NCBI GenBank assembly: GCA_032718565.1
Contig: JAVGVS010000769.1
Coordinates: forward strand, 44,609 to 108,608
Source: Distichodus sexfasciatus
Lineage: Eukaryota > Chordata > Actinopteri > Characiformes > Distichodontidae
Length of the DNA stretch: 64,000 bases
Direction of reading: 5' to 3'
The notes under the pieces were generated by a model. That model was given only the letters and a program-made list of their open reading frames with translations. It ran no database searches and was not told the DNA's origin. Both the position numbers and the translations under genes were made by a program. This document shows, piece after piece, positions 45,796 to 58,319 of the stretch. Positions within the stretch are counted from its first letter, which is position 1, and each line of letters opens with the position of its first letter.

Positions 45796-46066
45796 AAAGT
45801 GCTGGGGGTTAGAGAGACAAGACTATTTTGAGTACATTTTTGATCTAGCACAGTACAGTAGAGTTGTGTATTCATCTGCTCACATGCTATCCATAGACAT
45901 AATGTTGTAAGCAGGCAACCGGTGAGCTGTGATTTAATCCAGGTTTCAGATATGAGTAAACATGGATGTTTGACAAGCAAGCAACTCTGATGGGCAAAAA
46001 TTAATTCTGCTATAACATTTGTTGTTCTCTTTGTTTTTATGGTCTCTATATTTTTTAGTGCCTTGC

Positions 46067-46072
46067 AATAAA
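46067..46072 (+). terminator. trmt61a: trmt61a polyadenylation signal AATAAA
   Basis: AATAAA lies 272 nt after the stop, followed by T/G-rich sequence (ATCTGTCTGTATTTTTC at 46096 onward). It is the first canonical signal after the gene. Confidence 0.65.
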
Positions 46073-46099
46073 ATGTAAGATTAATTCAAAGACATCTGT

Positions 46100-49000
46100 C
46101 TGTATTTTTCTGATTTTATGCCCTTAATATTGGATATGTTCCTCTGCTCAAGGCATGTCAGCACTGTCAATATGATACGTTTATATGCACACAAAAAAGA
46201 CTGAGCTGTTCAAATTATTGCAGCAAATAGGGCAATTCGGGCACTGAACAGGATGCACCTATACATGAATTTGGACGTCTCTGTGGTCAACTACCCTGCT
46301 AAGCAAAGTGCGCATCTCATCAACTATAACCAGTTTTCCTTCCACTTTGTTCCCCATCCCTCTTTAGTGTGTTTGGGCAATCTGAAAATCACGAACACAA
46401 CTTGGATGCCATAAAAGGCAGTGCAGCATCTCATGCTAGTGATGTGAATAGATAATGTGCAGAGGCATCACTTGCTCTTGCACTCTTTGATTATCTTACA
46501 GGCTTTCTATTAATTTCATATTCAATAAAATGTTTTTTTATCACTTTCTCCAATCTGCTTTTTTGATATAAGACACAGAAAAATGGAATGTAAAGAAATG
46601 TCTGGTAGTATTTGGAGCTGGATATCTGTTTGTTCCAGAAAGAATTAAGGCATTTAGATTATGTGAAAGATTCAATTTTACTTGAAGGCCTGGAAAAAGC
46701 TCCTCCTCGTTTTATACCACCTATGGCAGATGACAGACAACTGGTAAACACAGGCTTACGACAGCTGATGTAAGAGTGGGATTGGTGGGTGTTATTTTAA
46801 GCCTGCTTTCCACTGTTTAAAGACTGAAGGGATAGAGTGGTGGATGAGAACAGGGGAGGTGAGATTGGTGGCCTTCCCACATGCAGCCCGCTCACCACTC
46901 AACATAGAGGGTCCAAGCTTCCAATCAGGCTTGTGAAAGAACTGCTCTCAGCACCTGCAAATCCTTACACCTTAAGCAGCTTCCTTTCGTGGCCTCAGCT
47001 TTTCAGGCTATGTCCCAAATAACACTCAAGTATACTAACTGTAGCCTTTTTTTTTTTTTACACTATTTAGTGACCCAGTGTGCAATTTAGGATGCCGCCT
47101 CTGCATTTAAACTCTAGGCATATAAAATGAGGGTTGAAAAAATAAACTGAGCTGTTGAAATCTTTCAGTAAGTAAATGGCATGATGTGGTGGAGATGTCA
47201 AAAGATGGGAAAAAGAGAGTAAAGAAGCAGTGAGTCATGGTAAATGGTCATTTGTGTCTGTTGTAGAAATGGAAATTCGAAATGTACTAATGCCACTAAT
47301 GCACTCCTTTTAATGCAGCACACCTCCTGCAGGCATTCCACTTACAGTACCTGTCAGCAGAAATGCTTACTGTTAAGTGCTTGCCAATAACCATTATCTC
47401 AGTACAGATGGTCAGTTGCTTGGACATGTGCACGTTTGCACTGCTCTTTGTTCTCAGAGTTAAACTCCTCTTAATCCTAAAGAGGAAGTAAGAAATAAGT
47501 AGCACTGATAAGCTTAGGGAAGACAAACTGTCTCTGTTGTTGGTAATTTAGGTTCCTAAAGCCTTTGCAGAACTATCTTTGGCACCATGAAGCACGTTGT
47601 TACTGATATTTTAACACCAGATGTCCCCTCGTGACCCGATGGCACCGTGAGCCGTGACCTTGCCAACAGTTTCCACAAAGGGAAGCCTGAAGGGTTTGTT
47701 TCAGCAGAGGACTAGTGCAGATAACAATTTTCGATTTATCTCCTGATAACTGTTGAAGTCAGAGAAAGAGAAAGATGCATATTGGTTAACAGCCATGATA
47801 GTTCTGTTCTGCCAATCTTGTTCATAGTTGGGCGTTAGTGTTTGGTCTTGGAATTTTTTTCAGCTGCCCTACTTTGTTTCCATAAAGCACGATGGTTGTT
47901 TTTGGCCTATTTTGGTGGGTACAGTGTAGTCACTCTGGGAACACAGGACAGTGAGAAAGAAATGGGGATGTTATTTTCCCATAGATGGGAGTATTCAAAG
48001 AAGTGGTAGTATTGAGTAAAGCCTAACGATTAGTCACAGGTCATCCAGTCAAAGTAGTGAAGTCGTATAAGAGGACAACAGATTCTTGGGTTTTGGGAGG
48101 AGTGCATGTATTAGAGCTTAAAGGCAGACAAGTTTTGGTGTCATTACTTTCCTGTCAGGTTTCCTAACATTCATGTACATGTTATGCATCTTAATCAACA
48201 CTTGATTGTGTTTTGCATGTTTTAAAATGATATTTTTAAAAAACAGAATGCTGATTTATCTTTGTGTTGAAGTGTTGTAAAGGCAAGCCGGCCTCTCTTA
48301 TTCCTCTTCTGTGTTAACAAATACCAGATTTCAAGTCTGAGTCATGTTTCTATGGAGACAGTGGAGTTGGAATGTTCCCCATAATCATGGTTTTCCAGCG
48401 CCCGACCTGATCAAATTACACTGACATACCATACACATACAATATGTAGTAGCTGCTCTGCTGCCTGTCTGGAGACAAAAATCCATCAACAATATTGGTT
48501 AAAAGGTTTATAGAAATAACTGGTTTCTTGCAAATCGAATGCAAATATGGCCTATGTAGGTAGGATATACTGTATAAGAAATATGGCAAATACTAAAGAT
48601 TGGAACAAGATGACTGACTCACACAGTGAAGTGTTTTGTTACAGAAATTCATTTTTTCTAAAACATTCAAAACATTTTCTTTCACCATTTTTGTATGATA
48701 TTACACTGTCTTTATTCCCTTTTTTCTAGTTTCTCGCCATGTAAACATCACTCAAAGGTTACAAAGCACAAGGCACAGACAAAGGATACAAAACAAGGCT
48801 AAATCTTCCAAGCGATTTTAAAACACAAAAACATCCACACATGCATGGACATGAACATACTGAAAAACCCTGTGAACTTGTAACAAATCTGGTCTCCTAA
48901 AATACTGCATTTTTAAACACAATATATTTGAAAACTTTTGGTATGACTATTTTCGCTCATGTGTCACCTCAGTAAAGTTTAATATGGTCCTTGTTTGGAC

Positions 49001-49700
49001 TCCTGTGAGTATACTGGTTGGTGGTGAATTGGGCAAAATCTGTTTATAATATTATCATACTATATCCTGTAGACCTAACCCTTGATTTGAGGTTAATGTC
49101 TATGATGCATCTATACAAGGTACGTTCTTAATAAGATGAATTAGTTATTCACTCTAATTTGTGAGCAAATCTCAGCTAGGGATGTGTTTAATGGTTCTAA
49201 GTTTTAACAGAGAGCAATTTCATTCAGTGAACCCAGAGAGCAACTTCATTTGTGTTACTTCATTATATTACAAAGCTCATAAATGTACAGAAAGAGAGCC
49301 TCCAAATAAAATATACAGAAAGAGGAAGTACAATCTCATGCCACATCTCTGTCCGTGTCTTTACTTATTCAAGCCTGAAGTGCACTTTGGACAACTGACT
49401 TGCAACTTATCGAGTGGATGACTTTATTGACCTGGCAAGTGGAGGCTGCTACCACGTGTCAGACTGAACTCCAGCGGGATGTCGGCTCTGGAGTGGGTGT
49501 GTACAAGCCCTTGTTCACTATGTGCTATATTTTACATTCACAAATTTCAAGATCTGAAGAAGCACTAAGGAGTTATCTTTTAAAAGCACAGACATGGAAA
49601 AGTTGAATTAAGTTCACCACTGAAATTCAAAAATGATAACAAGCAACAGCATCCAAACAAAGGAATGAAAGAAAACACAAACACAATGAATAATGAATAT
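46100..49700. other. intergenic DNA downstream of trmt61a
   Basis: No exon, RNA gene or recognised repeat found. A second AATAAA lies near 46524. Open frames are short and unlike known proteins. Confidence 0.5.
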
Positions 49701-49702
49701 GA

Positions 49703-49987
49703 ATGTGTGTGTGTGTTCATGTATTTATCGCATTGTGGGGACCTTTTTGTCCCCTAAAATCACTTTTATCTGTTTTTTTGGGTTTTGTGGGGACATTTGA
49801 GAGGTCCCCATGAGGAAAAATGACTATATAGAAAATGTGCTTGTTTTATTTGAGAAATTAAAAGAGGTGAAAGATGTGCTTTTGGTTACTGAGGTTAAGG
49901 TTAGGGTTAGGATTAGGTGTAGCTGTAAAATTATGTACTTTAGTCATGGGAGTCTATGGAAGAACCTCACAAAGATAGTAATACAAG

Positions 49988-50022
<35 letters not shown>
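49703..50022. repeat. GT-flanked GTGGGGAC repeat, second full copy
   Basis: Same block order as 15722-16015, with extra GTCCCCTAAAA...GTGGGGACATTTGAGAGGTCCCCA inversions inside and (GT)n at 49997-50023. Confidence 0.75.
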
Positions 50023-50025
<3 letters not shown>

Positions 50026-53000
50026 GGATGGGAGGAGTGATCATGGGCATATGGATGCGTGTCTTTTTCATCATCGTCATTAATGCTTTGTTCTCTCCCT
50101 GCCTCTCTCACACACATGCGGGTGAAGACTAGCCGGTCAGCTGAGTGAGTGATGAGAGAAAGGGGTAGCGGAAGATGAGATGAATGGATAGAACAGTGGA
50201 AGGACAGGGCTTTTGTTTTCTGCTCTATGAATGTCACATTCACCCCAGACTTGGAAAGCTGCCCATCAACAAGCCAGCAAATTGGCAGTGGTCACCCTTC
50301 TTGTGATCTTTGTAGTTCTGTGCTATTTGGCCTGGAAATCCAAAAATCTGATTATACTTACATAAATCTAAAAAGTTTCGTATGAACCATTCCACTAGAG
50401 AGTATAGTCGTGGAGTACTTGAGACGTTATGCACCACTGATACAGAACAGGCATTATGTTCTGTTCTCTGCCTACTTCAAGGATATGCATTTAGAAATAC
50501 TTAATTCATGTTCTCTTCCACATGTGGTTGAACATGCAAGATAAGATCTGAAATGGAACACTAGACAACATATGGCATACAAAATGATTTGACTTTTTTT
50601 TTTACATACATCATTAAATGTTTGGCTGACAATTACTTATATCATGCACAACAAATGTTCAAGTACTGACTGAATGAAAGTGAGTGATTATTGGTTGTTG
50701 TGAATACAGCACAGCACAGCACAGTGCACCACAACAAAATGTGACCTCTGCATTTGACCCATCCATGAAGGAGCACCCGCGGTCCTCAGCAGTCCTTGGG
50801 GACGGTACCTTCCTCAGTGGTCACAGTCCTGGATTCGAATGAACTTCTGATCACAGGATGAACACCCTACTGTTATGCTACCAAGTGCTCCAATTTTTTT
50901 AGCTGTACAAGTTTAGCAAGTATATAGTTTAAGAGTTAGCAAACTTGACAGTCACAGCCCAACAGAGATGAATGTTTTTTCTCACACGTAAGATGACTGC
51001 AAACTAGCTGGATTGCTGTAGGAGACAGAGTGTTGCTGTCACCCTCCAGGACTGGAATCTGATATTGTAATATTCTGGAAAAATTAACCATCCTTTCTAT
51101 TACACTGTGTTGAAAACCGATGTTATAGAAATTGTTATGATATATTCAGTAGTCTGTTCAGATTAAAATCAGTGTAAAAGGTGTTAAGTGGTTGGTCTCT
51201 CAGCAATATTAGCACTTTATCTCGGATGATGGTTTGCAGTGAGTGGAAAACCTCACGCTTGCCCCTCGTTATTTGATTGGCTGTAAGTTATGTCACTGGT
51301 GAAAGTTTGTGGCAGATCCTGTGATTGTGAGATGATAAGACGTTTAGGCAGTTTAAACACAACCTGTGTGCCACGTGGTCGATCATCTTCATACGAGAGG
51401 ATACGCGTTGTGATGTAGAGTTTATTTTTTCCTGGTTCATATGCAAATGACTGGCAGTGGGATGCTGCACAAGTCTGTGCATGAGAGGAAGATAATGTTA
51501 CGTGTGCATATGGGCATCGAGAGCCACAGACAAAATAAACATTAACAGTCCAATGCTATATTGCAGAGGTCAAATTGAAAAATGAACCTGCTGTTTAAAT
51601 ATAAGATATGGAGCTGTGCACATGACTTAAGCAAAAGAGCTAAAAGTTGTAGAGGCCTTGTATCTGCCTGCCCCATGTCTCAGGTGTGTCATGTGGTTAT
51701 TTGGAGTAGATAAGCTCGGGTATGTTAAAGCTGGGCTTCGACCTTTACTCGTCAAAGCATGACGCAATCAACTAGAAGTGAGGTGTACAGGATATTTAAC
51801 TGACAGTTGGTAAATGATGCAGAATTTACCTACTATTTGCTTTTCTGAGCAGTTATGCACAAAATAATATTACAGAACACACTACTATACTGTTAGTGCT
51901 TTCCCTTTTGCAGCCCTGCCAGCTGAACTCACCAGCTAATAATTAATCCTTTCATACGCTGTCCCCAGTGAGTCAGAGTAGACACTGAAGTTCTGTCCTA
52001 ATGCATCAGAGTAACTGTAAGGCTCTGTTTTGCCCACTTCTACTACCACTGTGAGGGTTGAAACTACTTCAAGACTCTCTTTTGCAACACTGAAGTGTCT
52101 CACTTTTGATGGGTAATAGTCATTTGTTTTATAATGACTGTAGCATGTCTCCAAAATCTTTGTTCCTGTTTACCATTATCTCTCCCGGCATCTGTTTTGA
52201 GTGCAAAACAGTTCCTCTTTTTTCAATGCTGAACAGTCTGACAGTCATCAAAACTGCAACATTATTTTGGTGATTAATAGCAGCCAAACCTAAAAGGTTG
52301 ACTAGCTGCTCATTTAGGAGTTTTTGTGTGCTGAGTGGCAGCGTTGCTATTTGGTTTATCTTAATTTGTTTGTCCCTCACATGAGATGGTGTCACAGTAT
52401 TCCACTGACTGGTTGCAGTGAGGAAGTGTCTTACTCAGCAGGCACAAGATCATGCATGCACTCACACACGTACACCACGTACATGGACCGAAAAAAATGA
52501 GGGTGGCGTGTACAAAACGTTTTCTGTTCAGTCTTTCCAAGGTGTTGAGCTGCCCTCTTATGGGCAAACAGAAAACATTCAGGACTCTGAATGAACTTAA
52601 CATGTTGTACAGGCAATGTCAAGACAAGGGATGGGAGGAGGAGCATTGCCAGTAGAAAAACGACTTGTTCAGAGCTCAGTTCCTTTTGGGAAAGAGAACA
52701 CTGAAAGACTTGGATGATGAGGTGAAAGGTTTTCTGTGGTTTAGCTTGCCATTAAAATCAAATTTTGTTTTTGGTGTTTGGGGAAACAGTATAGAGCGTA
52801 GGTGTGGGAATAGTAAAATGTATGTAGGCAGTGCTCGGGAAGGGGGGATGGTCAAGAAGTGCAACACACTCCCTAGTGATTAAGGATGTTTATACAGTCT
52901 GCCATGCAGAGTTGTTCTTTTCCTCCCTTGCTAATGTATTTTAAAATCTTCTGTAATAATTTGTTTGGGTTTGACATTTTGCAGTTCGTGGCTAGTCTGT

Positions 53001-54430
53001 TAGCTCAAAGGGTTTTGGTTAAAAAAAGGAAAATGATGAAATGTGCTGTACGGTGGAAATTATCATCATGGCTTCATAGCAATGAATGAGTTTTTGACCA
53101 CCTGTTTAACAGAAGTGAAATGGTTAAATAACAAGTTGACTCAAAAGCCTACAGACATTTTCCAGTTGGCTATCCTCCCTCTGTCCGATTGAGCAATGAT
53201 GAGACAGAGCATTAGGCCACGTTATGCAGATGTGTGTTAGGAACGAACAGACGGAAGGAATACAAAAGTGCATGGTACATAAAATTTCTTTAAAGAGTTG
53301 CCTTTGTTTGCTGACCTTTCGTGAGTCCAGCAATTTGGAATAAGCAGAAATTTCTCACAGAACACTAAAAGAATGACATGACTTTTGCAGCTGTCTGGTC
53401 CAAAAGATGCAATTAGCTGGCTGACGTTCTAGTTTGGAGTGACACTGTCGACATTCCAACAGCTGCTCAGCGGGTTTGCGTTTAGCCTAAATCGAGACCT
53501 GTTTAAGTCAAGCGGTTGTGGAATTTGGTTGCAGAACAAAGCCCCTTTTTCCACTGAACTCGTACAGTGTAGGTGTTAAGAGATACAACAGCGAAACTAC
53601 AGCCATACTGGGCTCGCTGATATTTCTTAAGATGAAGATACAGCTTGTACATAAAGGGTTTTGAGGATATGTGGGAGAGACAGCGCAACCAGGGAAAAAT
53701 TGTTGCATAACCCCTTTGTAATACTCCACATTTGAGTATGAATGTTCTCTGCTCTTGGGACACAGGGGAACGAAGAGATCATTGTATTAAAGCAGATGGC
53801 TAACAGGAGATGTGTGGACTGGGGGATGGGGTGAGAGTGCATGTAACCATAAGGAGGGGGAGTTAATGTAGGACAGTCAACACATGACCTTAACAGACCA
53901 GCAGCTCAGGGTCAAGCCATACTCTGTGTAATCAGCCAACATAGTAGGATTAGTAATGTTTTGAATCCTAGAGCAAAAACGACGGGCATTGCGTTTTAGG
54001 CAAAATAAGTTTTCCTGATTAAAAATAACATAAGAAAATATGTTCGTAATGACATTTAGCTGAGGTTACATAACACACACAGCATCAGTCACAAGTGCCT
54101 TGTCAATTTGATACTTACTGCAATGATTCTGTTGCTGAACTTACATTGAATAAATGCTTTCGGAGAACGAATTAAATCATATACAGTTTAATTCCCACCT
54201 TCCTTAAATGAACGTCATATTCTGTGACTCCCAGGTTTTAAGGGTGATTTCATCCATGGTCATTTGGTGCCATCTACTGGACATACCACTTGTCAGTTAA
54301 TGCAGATGTTTGTAGCCCAGCTGTTCACACTCTCCTCCCTGTTCTGCACAGGTTTGTTTTCTTCACCAACACTTTGCAGTTATTAAGCTCATTGGTTTGA
54401 GCAGGTGTGCTGAGGTTGATCCATAAGGAG
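50023..54430. other. intergenic DNA with one SINE
   Basis: Only a family-1 SINE is recognised (50673-50890). The rest is unique-looking AT-rich sequence without convincing exons. Confidence 0.45.
50673..50890 (-). repeat. tRNA-derived SINE, family 1, diverged
   Basis: GTGCACCACAACAAAATGTG, GCATTTGACCCATCCATGAA, TCCTTGGGGACGGTACCTTC, and the head region GGATTCGAATGAACTTCTGA near 50830. Confidence 0.75.
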
Positions 54431-54439
54431 CACAATTGA

Positions 54440-54510
54440 GTATTGAGGTTGGTGCATTGGTTTGAGGGAATAAAATGCTGGTTTCTGGATTCTGGGTTCA
54501 AATCCAGGGT
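54440..54510 (+). repeat. tRNA-like fragment, probably a SINE head
   Basis: GGTTGGTGCATTGGTTTGAG (A-box-like) and TTCTGGGTTCAAATCCAGGG (B box with a pairing T stem). No full cloverleaf is evident, so this is not called a tRNA gene. Confidence 0.4.
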
Positions 54511-55410
54511 TAGCCTAAAAACAAACCCCTCCTTATCAAGTCAATTTTATGAAGTAAATTTAAGTATATTTTATTTAGTAAGTACATTGATATCTAAGTA
54601 CTACTAGTTTACAAGGAAGTGTAATATACTTCAAAACATCTGGAGACTAAATTGGCCAACTTTTTTGCCTATAAAGTTACACTTTCAAGTGTAAGAGTAG
54701 TAAACTTTCAGCATTATTAAACTATGAACTTTAATACTTAAGTACTTTATATCACTGTACTTTGTTATCACTTACATATAATTATATTCTAATCTTTTTA
54801 CTACTGTGAGTTAAATACACTTACAAGCTTGCAAGTTTACTAAGTAAATTTATCATTATACTATAGTTCACTGTTTAATGTGTGTATGCATGCGTGTGTG
54901 GTAGTGGCTTATGGTATCAGCCAGTTATAAATGAAGTAATACTCACACACACCTATGACAATTAAATCCACTTAATGTTTAACTGTTTTGTGTCTTTTGA
55001 TAACACTGAATATGAAAAAACAAGGGTCAGTTCCACATATGTACTACTTACTCTAATGTACTGTCTTGCTCCAAAACTGACTTTTTAATATAAACTTGAG
55101 CCTGAAAGCTATGTTGATGTACTTCATCAAAGAAGTCAATATGGGTGAAATGTGGCTCATAAGGAGTATGCACAACTACAAGGCAAGCAATACTTAAACT
55201 TTAATTATAGATCCACTTGACAAACATTTCTGAATGCTGTTCAATATGAGACAAGCACACTGAAGTAAAACTTAGTGTTAAGTACATAAAAAAGTTAACT
55301 GAGAGAATAATTAAATTTGTTTAATTAAATAAGTTTGGATGAAGCGCGCTTCTTTTTTGCAAAAGTTTCTCCACGGAGTCTGTCCTTGTAATAAGTGCCT
55401 GAATAAGATG
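54511..55410. other. AT-rich intergenic stretch with recurring TAAGTA/TTACTT words
   Basis: 54540-54860 is unusually rich in AAGTA, TACTT and ACTTAAGT-type words on both strands, suggesting an old inverted or tandem repeat. No boundaries or termini could be fixed. Confidence 0.35.
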
Positions 55411-55745
55411 ATCTTCATTCATTCATTATCTGAACCGTTTAATCCCAACTGGGGTTGCGGCGGGACCGGAGCCTATCCTGGGAATCTACAGGAGCAAGGC
55501 AGGGAATAACACAATCACACTCTCACTCACTCTCACCTTACGGGGCCAATTTAGAGTCACCAATTAACCTATATTGCATGCTTTTGGACTGTGGGAGAAA
55601 ACTGGAGCACCCAGAGGAAGCCCACGTAAACACGGGGAGAGCATGCAAACCCATACAGAAGGGCTCTATCGCCGACCCAGGTTTTGAACCCAGGACCTTC
55701 TCGCTGTGAGGTGGCTGCGCTAACCACTGCGCCACCATGCATCCC
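55411..55745 (-). repeat. tRNA-derived SINE, family 2, minus orientation
   Basis: Distal end CATTCATTATCTGAACCG at 55418, then GGGGTTGCGGCGGGACCGGA, CGGGGCCAATTTAGAGTCAC, ATGCAAACCCATACAGAAGG, and head CCACTGCGCCACCATG near 55740. Confidence 0.85.
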
Positions 55746-56473
55746 CTAATAAGAGGATCTGCTAAATGTAATTAATTTCTCAGTATGTTAATTTTACTTG
55801 AAGGTGGTGTTTAATTCATAGTCAAATATAGTGTGAAATTAAACATGTCAAGGACACTATTGCAAGAGCTTGCAAGTCCAAATCTACTCCACATCTAGCA
55901 CTACCATTACTGGCCCAAGTTGCTCCAGACAGACTGTTCCTGTAACCAGAAATGTTTCGTGCAGTGGGATCCTCTGTTCTCTATTAAAGTATATGATGAT
56001 GTTTTTTAGAGATTTAACTTGTTTTAGTACTGCAATCATTTAACCTCAGTATATAATTATATCGGAAATGATTAAATAAAAATGTTTCGCTGGATGAATA
56101 CATCTATATGTCAAATGCTATGAACAGACAGAGTACCTGCTAAATGTTGTAAATGTAAATGGTAAATGCTTTACAGAGACAATGTGCAGCCACTTCAGCT
56201 GGCGCTAATGTGCAGCTCCATCATGATGATGTGACAGCAACTACTCGTCACTAGTACACTCCATTCCCTTTTTATACCTAAATTTGCCAGGAATCTTTCA
56301 TGATCCTAGTTTTGCATCTGATCCAAAGGATGAAGAGTTTGCAGATCTTATCTTCTTAACACCTTAGAGCTTTGCGGTCAAAAGATGTTTTCTCTAGGGC
56401 AGTAGCTATACCCTTCTGAACCCAAACTCTTGGTCTTACTTATGTCAAATGAATAAAGTGTAATCCAATAGAG

Positions 56474-56759
56474 CAGGGGTTTTCAACCGGTGGTCCGCGT
56501 TGGCAATGCAGTCTGTGACATGCAATCCAGTTTCACTATTGAAATCACTTTTTAAAAATTATTTAATTTTATTTATTTGTAAGATCACAATTCCAGATGA
56601 TTTTTGTATCTTTATGACTAATTATTACAATGCAAATATGAAACAATAGGGAAAAAAAACTATTATTTTTATTATTATTTTCTACACACGTGTGTGGGTT
56701 GCAGACTATTGCTTAATCTGAGTGGTGGTCCCTGAGACTGAACGAGTCGATAACCCCTG
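56474..56759. mobile_element. complete hAT-like miniature element, 286 bp
   Basis: Ends CAGGGGTTTTC... and ...ATAACCCCTG, inside an exact 8-bp duplication CAATAGAG (56466-56473 and 56760-56767). No coding capacity. A truncated relative is at 25800-25972. Confidence 0.9.
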
Positions 56760-56809
56760 CAATAGAGGTAGAGGTTCTATTACAATAGGTCAGAGTTGCA
56801 TGACTACAG

Positions 56810-57145
56810 GGTGACACAGTGGTTAGTGTGAAGAGTTTCTGGGTTTGAGCCCTGAGTTGGGCATAGGGCCTTTCTGTGTGGAGTTTGCATGCTCTCCCCG
56901 TGTTGGTGTGGGTTTCCTCCGGGTGCGCCGGTTTCCTCCCACATTCCAAAGGCATGCACTGTAGGTTAATTGGCGACTCTAAATTGGCCCTGTAAGGTGT
57001 GAGTGAGAGTGTGATTGTGTGAGTGCACTGGTGCCTGCCCAGGGTTGGTCCCCGCCTTGCGCCTGTCAGTTCCCGAGATAGGCTACAATCCCCTGCTGCT
57101 GGGATTAAGTGTTTTGGATAATGAATGAATGAATGAATGAATGCA
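56810..57145 (+). repeat. tRNA-derived SINE, family 2, plus orientation, with (GAAT)n tail
   Basis: Head GGGTGACACAGTGGTTAGTG, then GTGTGGAGTTTGCATGCTCT, CTCTAAATTGGCCCTGTAAG, and a tail AATGAATGAATGAATG ending near 57142. Confidence 0.85.
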
Positions 57146-57960
57146 TGACCACAGGACCTATAGGAATTGAATGATTGTGCGTTCCTTCAATCTGTTTGTA
57201 CGCTGGGTTTTTGGTGATGGATTAAGCCGGGATTCACCACTGAAACTCAAACCTAGTCTAGGCAGAAGTTTAATCACAGTTGGAGAAACTGACCCTATGT
57301 TTTGGCATGTGCATACAGAAATGCTTCTTCAGTGGAATTTGCATATGTGTGCTGGGGTAGAAAATTATTCCAAGTTATATTTTTGCGTTTGTGCAAAGCA
57401 CAAGTGGCAGAAGCTACAAAGTGCATCAAGAATCGCAATGTTGGTTTATCATTAACATTTATGACATTTCTATTTCAAAAACAGGAATCCAAGTATGTTT
57501 AAATGGTTTATAAAAATGAACAAAATGTTTGCAGTTGAAATTTTGCAGATTGCCATTACAATGCCCATTATATGACTATTTCAAAATGAGGAATCAAAGT
57601 CTCATTCTTGCTTCATGAAATGGGTAAACAAAAGCAATAAGTTTGCTCATTTAATTATACTTGGCATTGTATCTCCCCTTGCTGACCAATGTGCACCATA
57701 TTTACACAATATTGTACTTAATGTCATATCTGTAGTTGAATTCTATAAACAGCCTGAAACAATTGAAAGGGAGCATATAGGAATTACATGGAAATGTGTT
57801 TCACTCACATATGTAATGGAAGACGTCTAAACACAGTGTCACATTTAGCACACAAAACACTCATGTCCAAAAGCAAGTTTTCAGACACTAAACTACAACG
57901 TTGCTCACTCATGCTACCTGCAGGCACTGATGCTATTTCACACTTGAGAAGACTGAGAAA
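57146..57960. other. intergenic DNA between SINE and the 58-61 kb repeat block
   Basis: Three overlapping open frames (57171-57455, 57302-57502, 57615-57830) have no recognisable motifs and no splice or start context of note. Probably non-coding. Confidence 0.4.
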
Positions 57961-58107
57961 AATAGCCTGAAGTTAGCTTTCACATTGTAATTTTGTCAAA
58001 AATGTAGCAATTAACACAAAACTTCACAGTTTTGTTCTGATGCACTCTGATTAGTACTGATTTCTTACTAGGATAATGTCAAATTGCCATGTAGTTCCAT
58101 GTCATTA

Positions 58108-58197
58108 TACAACCTGCAGTACCTTTTTTGACCCACAAGATGGCAGTCATGTACTATGTAAAAGTTCTTGTGGGTCAAAAAGCTACTGCAGGTTGTA
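58108..58197. other. 90-nt near-perfect hairpin
   Basis: TACAACCTGCAGTA...TTTTGACCCACAAGA pairs with TCTTGTGGGTCAAAA...TACTGCAGGTTGTA, with only a 2-3 nt internal mismatch and a loop of about 25 nt. Precursor-miRNA size, but also the shape of a miniature foldback element. Confidence 0.75.
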
Positions 58198-58319
58198 TTG
58201 TACACATCATAGAGGAAATAGTGCCAAAATGCAAAACTCTGCTGTAGCTTCCCCCAACAGCCGATGTCAATGAAATTTTGCACACATCCAAATACTATCA
58301 TATTAAATAACTCTACCAC

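Noticed and set aside
54440..54510. Possible tRNA gene
   Set aside because: B box and T stem are good, but the acceptor and anticodon arms do not pair; most likely a SINE head.
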